A DNA stretch of 5,063 bases from positions 1 to 5,063 of the forward strand of contig JASLFF010000160.1 in the NCBI GenBank assembly GCA_030150795.1. Reading direction: 5' to 3'. Source of the DNA: Terriglobales bacterium (GTDB lineage: Bacteria; Acidobacteriota; Terriglobia; Terriglobales; Gp1-AA117). Numbering within the stretch: position 1 is the stretch's first letter; each line of letters begins with the position of its first letter. Positions 1 through 4,668 of this stretch are shown here, piece after piece. Position numbers and translations under genes: made by a program. The notes under the pieces are model-generated. The model was not told the origin of the DNA and ran no database searches. It saw only the letters and a program-made list of their open reading frames with translations.

Positions 1-1989
1 CAGGTCGGCCTTTGGCTGGACACTTTTCATGACCAGCGCCACGCCTATTATTTTTATTCGAACCCTTACGGCATTCAGCAGGACGGACTGTTTGCGGAAA
101 ACGGCGGGCCGGACAATTCTTTTGACACCGTTTGGCACACCAGCACCAAAATCAACGGCCAGGGCTACATGGTGATGATTGAGGTCCCATTCAAGTCCCT
201 GCGCTTCAGGCAACTGCCGTCGCTCAGCTGGGGCGTGATTCTGATCCGCGTGATTCCACGCAACTCAGAGCACTCATTCTTTCCGCAAAACAGCAACCGA
301 ATCCAGGGAATGCTGACCAAGGAAGGGACCATCGACGGTCTCCAGGAAATTTCTCCAGGGCGAAACATGCAGTTCATTCCATACACATCAGTAGGCGCGT
401 TTCGCGCGCTCGATGAGCGCGATCCTGCGGCTGACCGTTTTACCGGCAAGCATGTGGAACCAAAAGCGGGCCTGGATTCCAAAGTGGTAATCAAGGACAG
501 TTTTGTGCTGGATGCAACGATCAATCCTGATTTCGGCCAGATTGAATCCGACGATCCCCAGGTAACCGTAAACCAGCGCTTTGAAGTTTTCTTTCCGGAA
601 AAGCGTCCGTTCTTCCAGGAAAATTCCAACTACTTCCAGACTCCGCTGCAACTGGTCTTTACGCGGCGCATTGTCGATCCGCTGTATGGTGTAAGGCTCA
701 CCGGCAAAGAAGGCCCATGGGCCATCGGCGCCCTGCTGGCGGATGATCGTTCGCCCGGCAGAAGCGTGATTGAGACTGACCCTCTTTCTGGACAGAGCGC
801 TTATTTCGGCGTCCTGCGCGTGAATCGCGAACTGGGGAAGAACAACAGCATTGGCTTTATCTATACTGACCGCGAATTGCACACCGATCCCAATACATTT
901 TGCAGCTCTGTGCGCTGCCTGGTGGGCTTCAACCGCGTGGGCGGCGTGGACACGCAGATCAGGATCAACCAGAACTGGCAGATGAGCGCCCAGGCAGTGA
1001 CCAGCGAGACCAAGTTCAACGATGGCACCCACGAGTCGGGTCCCGCATACCAGGCCTCTGTGGAACGCAGCTCACGCTCCTGGGAATACAACACCCAGTT
1101 CCAGGATATTTCCGCGGGTTTTGATTCTGAAGCCGGCTTCATCAACCGCACGGACATTCGCCGCGTGAGCACGTTGATTGCCCGGACTTTTCATCCTGAA
1201 GGCAAGCTTCTGACGGCGCATGGCCCGCGTGTTGTTGAACAGAGCTTGTGGGACCACAACGGCACGCGGCTGGATCACGTGTTCAATCCGGCGTACGAAT
1301 GGGACTTCCCGCGCTTTAGTTCTTTTTCCATCTTCACTGTGTGGGAACATGAGCAGCTGCGTCCACAGGATTTTTCAACGTTGACGGCAAACCGAGATTA
1401 CCCGCATCTGGTGGGCGGAGCGCAGATCAATACGCAATATTTCAAGTGGCTCAATTTGTCCATGGAGATGGACTGGGGAACCGCGACAAACTTTGTCCCG
1501 CGCACAGGCCCGCCGGTATTGGCCTACCAAAATACCGCAACCATGCGGGCCACTCTACGGCCCACAAAAGGGCTCACCATTGAAAACACTTACCTGATGA
1601 CGCGGCTGCTGGACCAGAACACGAACCTGAATATTTTTAACAACCACATCATGCGCTCAAAGTGGAATTACCAATTCACCAAGGAATTTTCACTTCGCTT
1701 GATTGGCGAGTACGACACAACGATCTCAAACCCATTTTTGACCACGCTGCAAAACACCAAGGGCTTCAATGGCGATGTGCTGTTCACCTACATGTTGACT
1801 CCGGGCACGGCGATTTATGCGGGTTACAACAGCGATTTACAGAACCTTGATGCCCGGCTGCTGCGCGTCTGCGCCGGATTGCCTTGCGCCCCAGGAGAGA
1901 GTTTTGACGGCCTGCTGCGCACGCGCAACAGCTTTATCAATGACGGCCGCCAGATCTTCATTAAGCTGTCGTATTTGTTCAGGTATTAG
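1..1989 (+). CDS. DUF5916/CBM9-type outer-membrane beta-barrel protein, 5' end missing
   Basis: The frame is open from base 1 to the TAG at 1987-1989 (662 residues), so the true start is upstream and the first Met (base 169) is internal. Residues 1 to about 95 look like the end of a CBM9-like beta-sandwich: VWHTSTKINGQGY, then VPFKSLRF and a WGV..IRVIPR stretch, the usual order in this family. The DUF5916 hallmark follows at residues 171-180 (DATINPDFGQ) and 197-205 (FFPEKRPFF), then VDPLYGVRLTGK. The rest has the alternating aromatic/polar pattern of outer-membrane strands and ends in IFIKLSYLFRY, a good BAM-type C-terminal beta signal. Two CX4C pairs (C301/C306 and C624/C629) probably lie in extracellular loops. 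Family members are outer-membrane proteins with no firmly known substrate; carbohydrate binding or uptake is a guess from the CBM9 fold. No transport partner is visible in the window. Confidence 0.93.
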   Translation, partial: QVGLWLDTFHDQRHAYYFYSNPYGIQQDGLFAENGGPDNSFDTVWHTSTKINGQGYMVMIEVPFKSLRFRQLPSLSWGVILIRVIPRNSEHSFFPQNSNRIQGMLTKEGTIDGLQEISPGRNMQFIPYTSVGAFRALDERDPAADRFTGKHVEPKAGLDSKVVIKDSFVLDATINPDFGQIESDDPQVTVNQRFEVFFPEKRPFFQENSNYFQTPLQLVFTRRIVDPLYGVRLTGKEGPWAIGALLADDRSPGRSVIETDPLSGQSAYFGVLRVNRELGKNNSIGFIYTDRELHTDPNTFCSSVRCLVGFNRVGGVDTQIRINQNWQMSAQAVTSETKFNDGTHESGPAYQASVERSSRSWEYNTQFQDISAGFDSEAGFINRTDIRRVSTLIARTFHPEGKLLTAHGPRVVEQSLWDHNGTRLDHVFNPAYEWDFPRFSSFSIFTVWEHEQLRPQDFSTLTANRDYPHLVGGAQINTQYFKWLNLSMEMDWGTATNFVPRTGPPVLAYQNTATMRATLRPTKGLTIENTYLMTRLLDQNTNLNIFNNHIMRSKWNYQFTKEFSLRLIGEYDTTISNPFLTTLQNTKGFNGDVLFTYMLTPGTAIYAGYNSDLQNLDARLLRVCAGLPCAPGESFDGLLRTRNSFINDGRQIFIKLSYLFRY

Positions 1990-2354
1990 AACGCGGCCGC
2001 TGCGCTTACGCTCTTGCCTTCTTTGCGTCGCAGGAAAATTACCAGCATCAGCAGACAAAATACCAGGATGGGAACCGGCAATTCCTTGGTCTGGTGATGC
2101 GTTACCAGCGTATACACTGCGCCGATCATGATCACGCTAAGTCCTGCGGCGGCCAGCGCTGCAAGGCGCGGTATGAGCAGGCCAATAGCGCCCAACGTTT
2201 CACATACGCCGATGAACGTAAGGAACCATGGCGCATAGGGCCACTCGGACAGCATCTTGGCGGGCGTTAGCAACTTGGGAAGACCCGCAAATAAGAACAA
2301 CGCCGTCAATAGTCCGCTGATAACCCACATCGCGATCTTTTGTCCTTTGGACAT
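1986..2354 (-). CDS. DoxX family membrane protein
   Basis: This is a 122-residue inner-membrane protein with four predicted helices, at about residues 7-27, 43-62, 64-84 and 92-108, followed by a basic RRKEGK end. The segment CETLGAIGLLIPRLAALAAAG after helix 2 is the conserved DoxX/DoxX-like core, and the length is normal for the family. The ATG at 2354 is preceded by a strong Shine-Dalgarno (GGGGAGGA; core GGAGG at 2359-2363, spacing 4), which fixes the start. Its TAA stop overlaps the TAG of the convergent barrel gene by 4 bp, leaving no room for a separate terminator. DoxX-like proteins are often encoded with SRPBCC/AHSA1 and ArsR-type genes, and a likely SRPBCC remnant lies just upstream (2418-2558). 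Biochemical function is poorly defined; roles in redox or detoxification have been proposed. I saw no confident promoter directly upstream. Confidence 0.9.
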   Translation of the reverse strand: MSKGQKIAMWVISGLLTALFLFAGLPKLLTPAKMLSEWPYAPWFLTFIGVCETLGAIGLLIPRLAALAAAGLSVIMIGAVYTLVTHHQTKELPVPILVFCLLMLVIFLRRKEGKSVSAAAAF

Positions 2355-2417
2355 GTTTCCTCCCCTGCTTTAAAAATTCCGCTTCAAAAAAATTTGGAAT
2401 GAGTCTACACGTCAGCG

Positions 2418-2558
2418 TCAGACTTTGGCTACAAGATCGGTGAGGCGGTCCGGGCTCTGGTTCCATCCAGCATCCATTCCGGCGAGCATCTGCGCGGCGT
2501 AAGAAACTTTTCCGGCCAACCGGCGCACCTTAGGTGGGAGTGCCCATCCCATGTTCAT
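2418..2558 (-). pseudogene. Probable C-terminal remnant of an SRPBCC (AHSA1-type) protein
   Basis: A 46-residue open frame ends at TGA 2418-2420. Its second half reads AAQMLAGMDAGWNQSPDRLT followed by DLVAKV. This resembles the last helix of SRPBCC/AHSA1-like proteins, which typically ends G-M-x-x-G-W-x-x-S-L-D-R-L. The first half shows no such similarity. There is no Shine-Dalgarno before the ATG at 2556-2558, and an in-frame TAG lies four codons upstream, so the body of the gene is missing or scrambled. The position, on the same strand and 63 bp before the DoxX gene, is where an SRPBCC partner would be expected. The assignment rests on motif resemblance and context. It could instead be an intact tiny ORF, but the absence of a ribosome site argues against that. 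Confidence 0.45.
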
Positions 2559-2561
2559 TAC

Positions 2562-2577
2562 TGTCCACTAACGGACA
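2562..2577. promoter_or_regulatory. Palindrome TGTCC-N6-GGACA, possible operator
   Basis: Perfect 5-bp arms (2562-2566 and 2573-2577) are separated by 6 bp, a spacing that puts the half-sites about one helical turn apart and suits a dimeric repressor. It lies between the SRPBCC-like remnant and the small-gene promoter. It could be the surviving operator of the lost SRPBCC-DoxX unit, whose regulator would often be an ArsR-type protein. With arms this short, chance is a real alternative. Confidence 0.35.
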
Positions 2578-2687
2578 TGGTCAGGCAAAAGATGCAGTTT
2601 ATTTTGCGCGATCGCGCACATTGCTTAACCAAACTTGAGCCTTTTCACGCATGCCGGCCAAGAACTCTCCTTTTGTTTTCGTGTTTC

Positions 2688-2693
2688 TATAAA
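2688..2693 (+). promoter_or_regulatory. Possible -10 box TATAAA for the 41-residue gene
   Basis: TATAAA matches 5 of 6 bases of the sigma70 -10 consensus. No good -35 hexamer is seen 16-18 bp upstream, where the sequence is T-rich (TCTCCTTTTGTTTTC). Transcription from here would give a leader of about 125 nt before the ATG at 2825. The call is weak because AT-rich boxes occur by chance. Confidence 0.35.
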
Positions 2694-2791
2694 TGGCACT
2701 CAGCTTGCTAGACCAAGAGATAGAGATATGGGACAGGCTGATATGGCTGAAGTAAATTCAGATTTTTGCGGTGGCTCCTGAAGAACGCTGC

Positions 2792-2819
2792 CCGGCGGCG
2801 TGGGTCGCCGGCAAGGAGG
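2792..2819 (+). promoter_or_regulatory. Leader hairpin abutting a strong Shine-Dalgarno
   Basis: CCGGCG (2792-2797) pairs with CGCCGG (2806-2811) around an 8-nt loop, directly 5' of the Shine-Dalgarno AAGGAGG (2813-2819). The Shine-Dalgarno lies 5 nt before the ATG at 2825 and decides that start; an ATG at 2820 is followed at once by TGA. CTCCT at 2775-2779 is complementary to AGGAG at 2814-2818, so an alternative fold could cover the ribosome site. The hairpin and site are seen directly; regulation is inferred. Confidence 0.4.
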
Positions 2820-2824
2820 ATGTG

Positions 2825-2950
2825 ATGGCGAAATTGATTGAATTTTACGTTCCGGCAAATTTTCAGTCGCCAAAAAAGCAGTGGACGCCTGAAGAGCTGC
2901 GCGGCAAGATCATCAACTTCCACGCCGGCACGACCCGCAAGTCTGCCTAG
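2825..2950 (+). CDS. 41-residue conserved-type small protein (MAKLIEFYVP family), function unknown
   Basis: ATG at 2825 to TAG at 2948-2950. The start is fixed by an AAGGAGG Shine-Dalgarno 5 nt upstream. The protein begins MAKLIEFYVPANF, has a central KKQWTPEELRGKIINF segment and ends TTRKSA. It has no signal peptide and no membrane helix, and is basic overall. From memory, acidobacterial genomes contain many similar hypotheticals of about 40 residues with a MAK[LV]IEFY[VI]P start, a GK[VI]I[ENF]F stretch and a KSA end; I could not check this here. The gene stands alone, with its own leader upstream and a near-perfect intrinsic terminator 5 bp after the stop, so it looks like a monocistronic, well-expressed unit. 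Role unknown: no catalytic or metal-binding motif is visible. It is short enough to be missed by default gene callers. Confidence 0.82.
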   Translation: MAKLIEFYVPANFQSPKKQWTPEELRGKIINFHAGTTRKSA

Positions 2951-2955
2951 CAGCT

Positions 2956-3020
2956 TCGGCTGGACTGCTTTCCGCTGCGTTTTGCGCAACCCGGTCATCA
3001 GTCCAGCCGATTTTGTTTTT
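2956..3020 (+). terminator. Rho-independent terminator of the 41-residue gene
   Basis: A perfect 12-bp stem joins TCGGCTGGACTG (2956-2967) to CAGTCCAGCCGA (2999-3010). It is followed directly by TTTTGTTTTT (3011-3020). The 31-nt loop is long and contains a small inner TGCG/CGCA hairpin. The stem starts 5 bp after the stop codon at 2950. There is no T-tract on the other strand, so it acts in the + direction only. Confidence 0.85.
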
Positions 3021-3113
3021 GGCAACGCATCAAAACCTGCGTTCCTTCCCGGCGTTCGCCATTGTTCTCCGTCAGCGTTATTCGGTTCAAGACTTCAAGA
3101 GGGCAGATGGCGC

Positions 3114-3518
3114 TCAGCGTTTCTGTTTTTTAGGATGGCGTCGTTTCGGGTGCTGGCGGGCGAGGCCATCCTGAAGCTCCCTGATCTGTTCCTTGATTTC
3201 CTGTTTGCGGTCGCGGGCAGCAAAGAAGACGTCGTCGGGATCGGCAAGGCGCTTTTGCCTTTCACGGTAGCGATCATCCCAGAAGGCCGCATCGTCCTCT
3301 TCATAGCCCTGCATCAGGGTGGTGAGCTCGTCATTGGCCTCAGAGCGGGTCAACTCCAGCATGACTTCATAGTCGCTGAGGTTTTCATTGCGAAAGACGC
3401 CGAGTTCTTCCAGGCGCTTCAGGCCGGCCAGGGTGATCTCAAAGCCTCGATTGAAGAGGTAAAGCGCCTGGTATAGATGGACTTTGGTGGTGAGAGGGCG
3501 GCGCGTGTTCTCACTCAT
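3114..3518 (-). CDS. Hypothetical 134-residue helical, charged protein
   Basis: I chose the ATG at 3516-3518 (MSENTRRPLTTK) because a GGAGGG Shine-Dalgarno (3523-3528) lies 4 nt upstream; the frame continues open to a TTG at 3578, but that lacks a ribosome site. The protein is soluble and mostly helical. Residues about 10-45 form an amphipathic region (LYQALYLFNRGFEITLAGLKRLEEL), residues 46-95 are acidic (LTRSEANDELTTLMQGYEEDDAAF), and about 97-125 are a charged heptad-like helix (RDRKQEIKEQIRELQDGL). The end, RRHPKKQKR, is strongly basic and could bind nucleic acid. I recognise no family. It is flanked by gene-poor DNA and appears to be a single-gene unit; a TATACT box at 3588-3593 may drive it. 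The longer + strand frame through the same DNA is its antisense shadow. Confidence 0.8.
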   Translation of the reverse strand: MSENTRRPLTTKVHLYQALYLFNRGFEITLAGLKRLEELGVFRNENLSDYEVMLELTRSEANDELTTLMQGYEEDDAAFWDDRYRERQKRLADPDDVFFAARDRKQEIKEQIRELQDGLARQHPKRRHPKKQKR

Positions 3519-3571
3519 AGCGCCCTCCGGGAGATGAGGGTTGGGTGAAGGCGATGAGGCGCAGAGGTTGC

Positions 3572-3593
3572 GCCCCAAGGATGGGGCAGTATA
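3572..3593 (-). promoter_or_regulatory. Possible -10 box and 5'-end hairpin for the 134-residue gene
   Basis: On the - strand TATACT (3588-3593, 5 of 6 consensus bases) is followed at once by GCCCCA-TCCT-TGGGGC, a 6-bp stem (3572-3577 with 3582-3587). A transcript from here would start near the hairpin and carry a leader of about 60 nt. No clear -35 hexamer lies 16-18 bp upstream, so the promoter call is tentative. Confidence 0.35.
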
Positions 3594-3691
3594 GCTTGAA
3601 TATCAGCCATGGTTGGCCTGTCTCCAACAGGTGAACTGCGGTCAGGGCTGCGTTCGGTGTTGATGCACCGGGCGCGGCCCGTTGGGTTTAA

Positions 3692-3719
3692 GCAATTGGC
3701 AATTGGCAGTTAGCAATTG
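3692..3719. repeat. Heptanucleotide tandem repeat, four units
   Basis: Four consecutive 7-mers read GCAATTG, GCAATTG, GCAGTTA, GCAATTG. Three are identical and the third differs at two positions; GCC follows. It lies 10 bp beyond the 3' end of the HTH gene. Heptamer arrays of this kind occur in several bacterial phyla, where copy number can vary between strains. No function is known for this one. Confidence 0.75.
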
Positions 3720-3729
3720 GCCAAAGTGG

Positions 3730-4008
3730 TTACGTCTTCTTTTTAGATTTACGAGACTTGTGTGGCACCGGCACTCTTGCCGGTGCTTTTGTTTTGGTTG
3801 ACTGCTTTTTATATCGTGTCTTCCTGCCGTTGGCGATCTTGGGCAAGAGCTGGCGGACGTGTTCGATTTCCTCCTCGGTCCATATGTACCTATGGGCGCC
3901 CTCGGTCATTTTCGGTTTGGGTATTTTTCCGGCCTTGATGTACTTGGTAATGACGGCAGGGCTCAGACCCAATTCCTTTGCGGCTCCGATACTGGAGTAT
4001 ATTTTCAT
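3730..4008 (-). CDS. Small MerR/HTH_17-type DNA-binding protein with lysine-rich tail
   Basis: A 92-residue protein. Residues 7-32 (IGAAKELGLSPAVITKYIKA and GKIPKP) form a helix-turn-helix of the MerR/excisionase-like kind. A wing and third helix follow (GAHRYIWTEEEIEHVRQLL, residues 37-55); the R-Y-W/F-T-EEEI order is typical. Residues 61-92 are a disordered basic tail with about a dozen Lys/Arg, ending SRKSKKKT. There is no effector-binding domain or long dimerisation coiled coil, so it is shorter than classical MerR regulators. The frame also opens at a GTG (4026), but that codon lies inside the palindrome, so I prefer the ATG at 4006-4008. No Shine-Dalgarno precedes it. The TTGACA promoter and palindrome right upstream suggest autoregulation and a nearly leaderless mRNA. 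Targets are unknown. An excisionase-like accessory role is possible, but no integrase is in the window. Confidence 0.85.
   Translation of the reverse strand: MKIYSSIGAAKELGLSPAVITKYIKAGKIPKPKMTEGAHRYIWTEEEIEHVRQLLPKIANGRKTRYKKQSTKTKAPARVPVPHKSRKSKKKT
3765..3795 (+). terminator. Terminator-like hairpin on the + strand, inside the 3' end of the HTH gene
   Basis: GCACCGGC (3765-3772) and GCCGGTGC (3779-3786) form a perfect 8-bp stem with a 6-nt loop, followed on the + strand by TTTTGTTTT. It would stop transcription running antisense into the HTH gene. No + strand gene lies just upstream. On the - strand it encodes the APARVPVP part of the basic tail, so coding constraint is an alternative explanation. 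Confidence 0.45.
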
Positions 4009-4028
4009 TCGTGAATATTTATTCACGA
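4009..4028. promoter_or_regulatory. 20-bp palindrome, likely autoregulatory operator of the HTH gene
   Basis: Perfect 9-bp arms TCGTGAATA (4009-4017) and TATTCACGA (4020-4028) flank a 2-bp TT centre. The palindrome begins at the base next to the ATG (4006-4008) and covers the -10 region. A second, wider inverted repeat overlaps it: GAATATTT at 4013-4020 with AAATATTC at 4032-4039. A dimeric HTH protein bound here would block RNA polymerase. The symmetry is seen directly; the identity of the binding protein is inferred from position. Confidence 0.65.
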
Positions 4029-4045
4029 TACAAATATTCTGTCAA
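4018..4045 (-). promoter_or_regulatory. Sigma70-type promoter of the HTH gene
   Basis: On the - strand a perfect -35 hexamer TTGACA (4040-4045) is followed after 16 bp by AATAAA (4018-4023, 4 of 6 -10 bases); ATAAAT with a 17-bp spacer is the alternative. The start point would fall about 0-5 nt before the ATG at 4008, giving a leaderless or nearly leaderless message, which agrees with the absence of a Shine-Dalgarno. Confidence 0.6.
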
Positions 4046-4229
4046 GTGCTTTTGTGAAGCTATATTGGCGGACTTCAACGAACGTTTTTTATCGCGCTTC
4101 GCTGGCGCTGCGCGCGGGCCTACGGCGTGAGGAAGGAGTCTTTTCTTTGCTTACCCAGCCCTTATCCCTCAGCGCGCGCTGCGCGCCTCGGGAACGGACT
4201 GGGCTAGGACGCGCTAAAGCGCTCTCTTC

Positions 4230-4254
4230 CGCCCCTTCGGGGCTCCGGCATGGA
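4230..4254 (-). repeat. Structured dispersed repeat, copy 1
   Basis: A 25-bp unit shares 22 of 25 bases with 4422-4446 in the same orientation; the identical + strand core is CTCCGGCATGGA (4243-4254). It contains a GCCCC-TTC-GGGGC hairpin and is enclosed by outer arms CTCTTCC (4224-4230) and GGAAGAG (4252-4258). On the - strand the order GAGCCCCGAAGGGGCG, GGAAGAG, TAGCCCAG, CTGGGTAAGC resembles a repeat I recall from acidobacterial and planctomycete intergenic DNA, not checked here. Confidence 0.65.
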
Positions 4255-4367
4255 AGAGCCTTAAGGCATAGTCGCTCCGGATATGCCTAGTGCGGCGGCA
4301 GTCTGCGGACTACGGCGAAGGTCGTGGGCGAGAGCGCGGACGAGGGTAAGAGCAAGGTTGGTTTAAG

Positions 4368-4400
4368 AAGGGCTGGCGGCGAGGGCTGCCAGCCCTTTTT
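4368..4400 (+). terminator. Rho-independent terminator without an obvious upstream gene
   Basis: AAGGGCTGGC (4368-4377) pairs perfectly with GCCAGCCCTT (4388-4397) around a 10-nt loop, and the + strand runs on as TTTGTCT. The 10-bp GC-rich stem with its T-run is a convincing intrinsic terminator. The - strand has only a weak CTTCTT tail. No + strand gene lies between 4061 and 4367, so it ends either a non-coding transcript or read-through. Confidence 0.7.
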
Positions 4401-4421
4401 GTCTCGATGATTATTGTGTGT

Positions 4422-4446
4422 CGCCTCTCCGGGACTCCGGCATGGA
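4422..4446 (-). repeat. Structured dispersed repeat, copy 2
   Basis: This is the second copy of the 25-bp unit at 4230-4254, with three substitutions and the same orientation. Outer arms CTCTCC (4425-4430) and GGAGAG (4444-4449) form a 6-bp stem whose loop again contains CTCCGG. Copy 1 has CTCTTCC/GGAAGAG in the equivalent place, so an extra T on one side is matched by an extra A on the other, as expected if the stem matters. Confidence 0.6.
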
Positions 4447-4530
4447 GAGATTCAGAGCCTGCTCCCTACCGGAATCGCCATATGGCTGCAACTGCATGCG
4501 TTGGTTTCAAGACATGTAATCGAGGCCGCG

Positions 4531-4668
4531 CTAACGCTTTTTCTTGCGCAGCTGCTTTTGCGCCGATTGGGGGAACTGAAACCTAAATTCTTGCTCTCTG
4601 TAAATACCCTTGGCGAGAAGAAGCGTGTCCATACCCGTTTTTGCTCTGAAGTCTAGCGTAACAATCAA
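4531..4668 (-). CDS. Doubtful 45-residue ORF, start overlapping the stop of the frame upstream
   Basis: This is a lower-confidence frame from a TTG at 4666-4668 to TAG at 4531-4533. It reads (TTG)IVTLDFRAKTGMDTLLLAKG and ends SAQKQLRKKKR, a plausible basic C-terminus. The TTG shares TTGA with the TGA (4665-4667) that ends the out-of-frame continuation of the upstream gene, an arrangement used for translational coupling. It is in the same frame as 4768-5001, separated by two TGA codons, so it may be a further piece of one degraded gene. No good Shine-Dalgarno is visible, codon third positions are not distinctive, and I recognise no family. The frame stays open upstream to about 4713. Confidence 0.3.
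   Translation of the reverse strand: MIVTLDFRAKTGMDTLLLAKGIYREQEFRFQFPQSAQKQLRKKKR

Larger units (their letters stand above)
2355..2824. other. Gene-poor spacer between DoxX and the 41-residue gene
   Basis: This stretch holds the DoxX ribosome site, the SRPBCC-like remnant, a TGTCC-N6-GGACA palindrome and, on the + strand, a TATAAA box and the leader of the small gene at 2825. Two tiny ORFs were seen but are not called as genes. One is a 20-codon TTG-start frame at 2599-2661 (-), which has AAGGAG about 5 nt upstream. The other is a 17-codon ATG frame at 2728-2781 (+), which lacks a convincing ribosome site and ends shortly before the small gene. Nothing else with coding character is visible. 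Confidence 0.7.
4061..4450. other. Hairpin-dense region without a credible protein gene
   Basis: The open frames here translate to low-complexity, Ala/Arg/Ser-rich peptides and have no ribosome sites, so I call no gene. In order along the + strand I see: CGCGC/GCGCG pairing (4093-4097 with 4110-4114); CCCAG/CTGGG (4154-4158 with 4199-4203) enclosing a GCGCGC-GCT-GCGCGC hairpin; GCGC-TAAA-GCGC (4211-4222); the first copy of the 25-bp structured repeat; AGGCATA/TATGCCT (4264-4270 with 4282-4288); a terminator (4368-4400); and the second repeat copy. TATATT at 4061-4066 is a possible + strand -10 box. It looks like a cluster of dispersed structured repeats, possibly transcribed. Confidence 0.6.

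Noticed and set aside
165..1350. Several - strand and +2/+3 open frames inside the barrel gene
   Set aside because: They are shadows of the DUF5916-type coding frame, lack ribosome sites and have unnatural composition.
2599..2661. 20-codon - strand ORF with TTG start and an AAGGAG about 5 nt upstream
   Set aside because: The ribosome site is good, but the product is too short and unrecognised to call without conservation data. It overlaps nothing, so it deserves a check if relatives are available.
2728..2781. 17-codon + strand ORF in the leader of the 41-residue gene
   Set aside because: It has no convincing ribosome site and no amino-acid run typical of attenuator peptides.
2838..3476. 212-codon + strand open frame with a hydrophobic, protein-like translation
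   Set aside because: It has no ribosome site, overlaps the 41-residue gene and its terminator out of frame, and lies opposite the 134-residue gene, which has a GGAGGG site. Its hydrophobic, repeat-like character is what an antisense reading of a charged helical protein gives.
3758..4057. 99-codon + strand frame opposite the HTH gene, with membrane-like stretches
   Set aside because: The - strand translation contains a clear helix-turn-helix and its promoter; the + frame is antisense and has no start signal.
4054..4290. 78-codon + strand frame rich in Ala, Arg and Ser
   Set aside because: It has low complexity, no Shine-Dalgarno, and spans the hairpins and the structured repeat; best explained as non-coding.
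4061..4421. CRISPR array or tRNA cluster in the hairpin-rich region
   Set aside because: There are no regularly spaced direct repeats and no cloverleaf with the conserved T-arm. The two repeat copies are 192 bp apart with different intervening structure.
4414..4656. 80-codon + strand frame
   Set aside because: It begins inside repeat copy 2 and continues as the antisense of the Lys-rich 4531-4668 frame, which produces its Leu-rich stretch.
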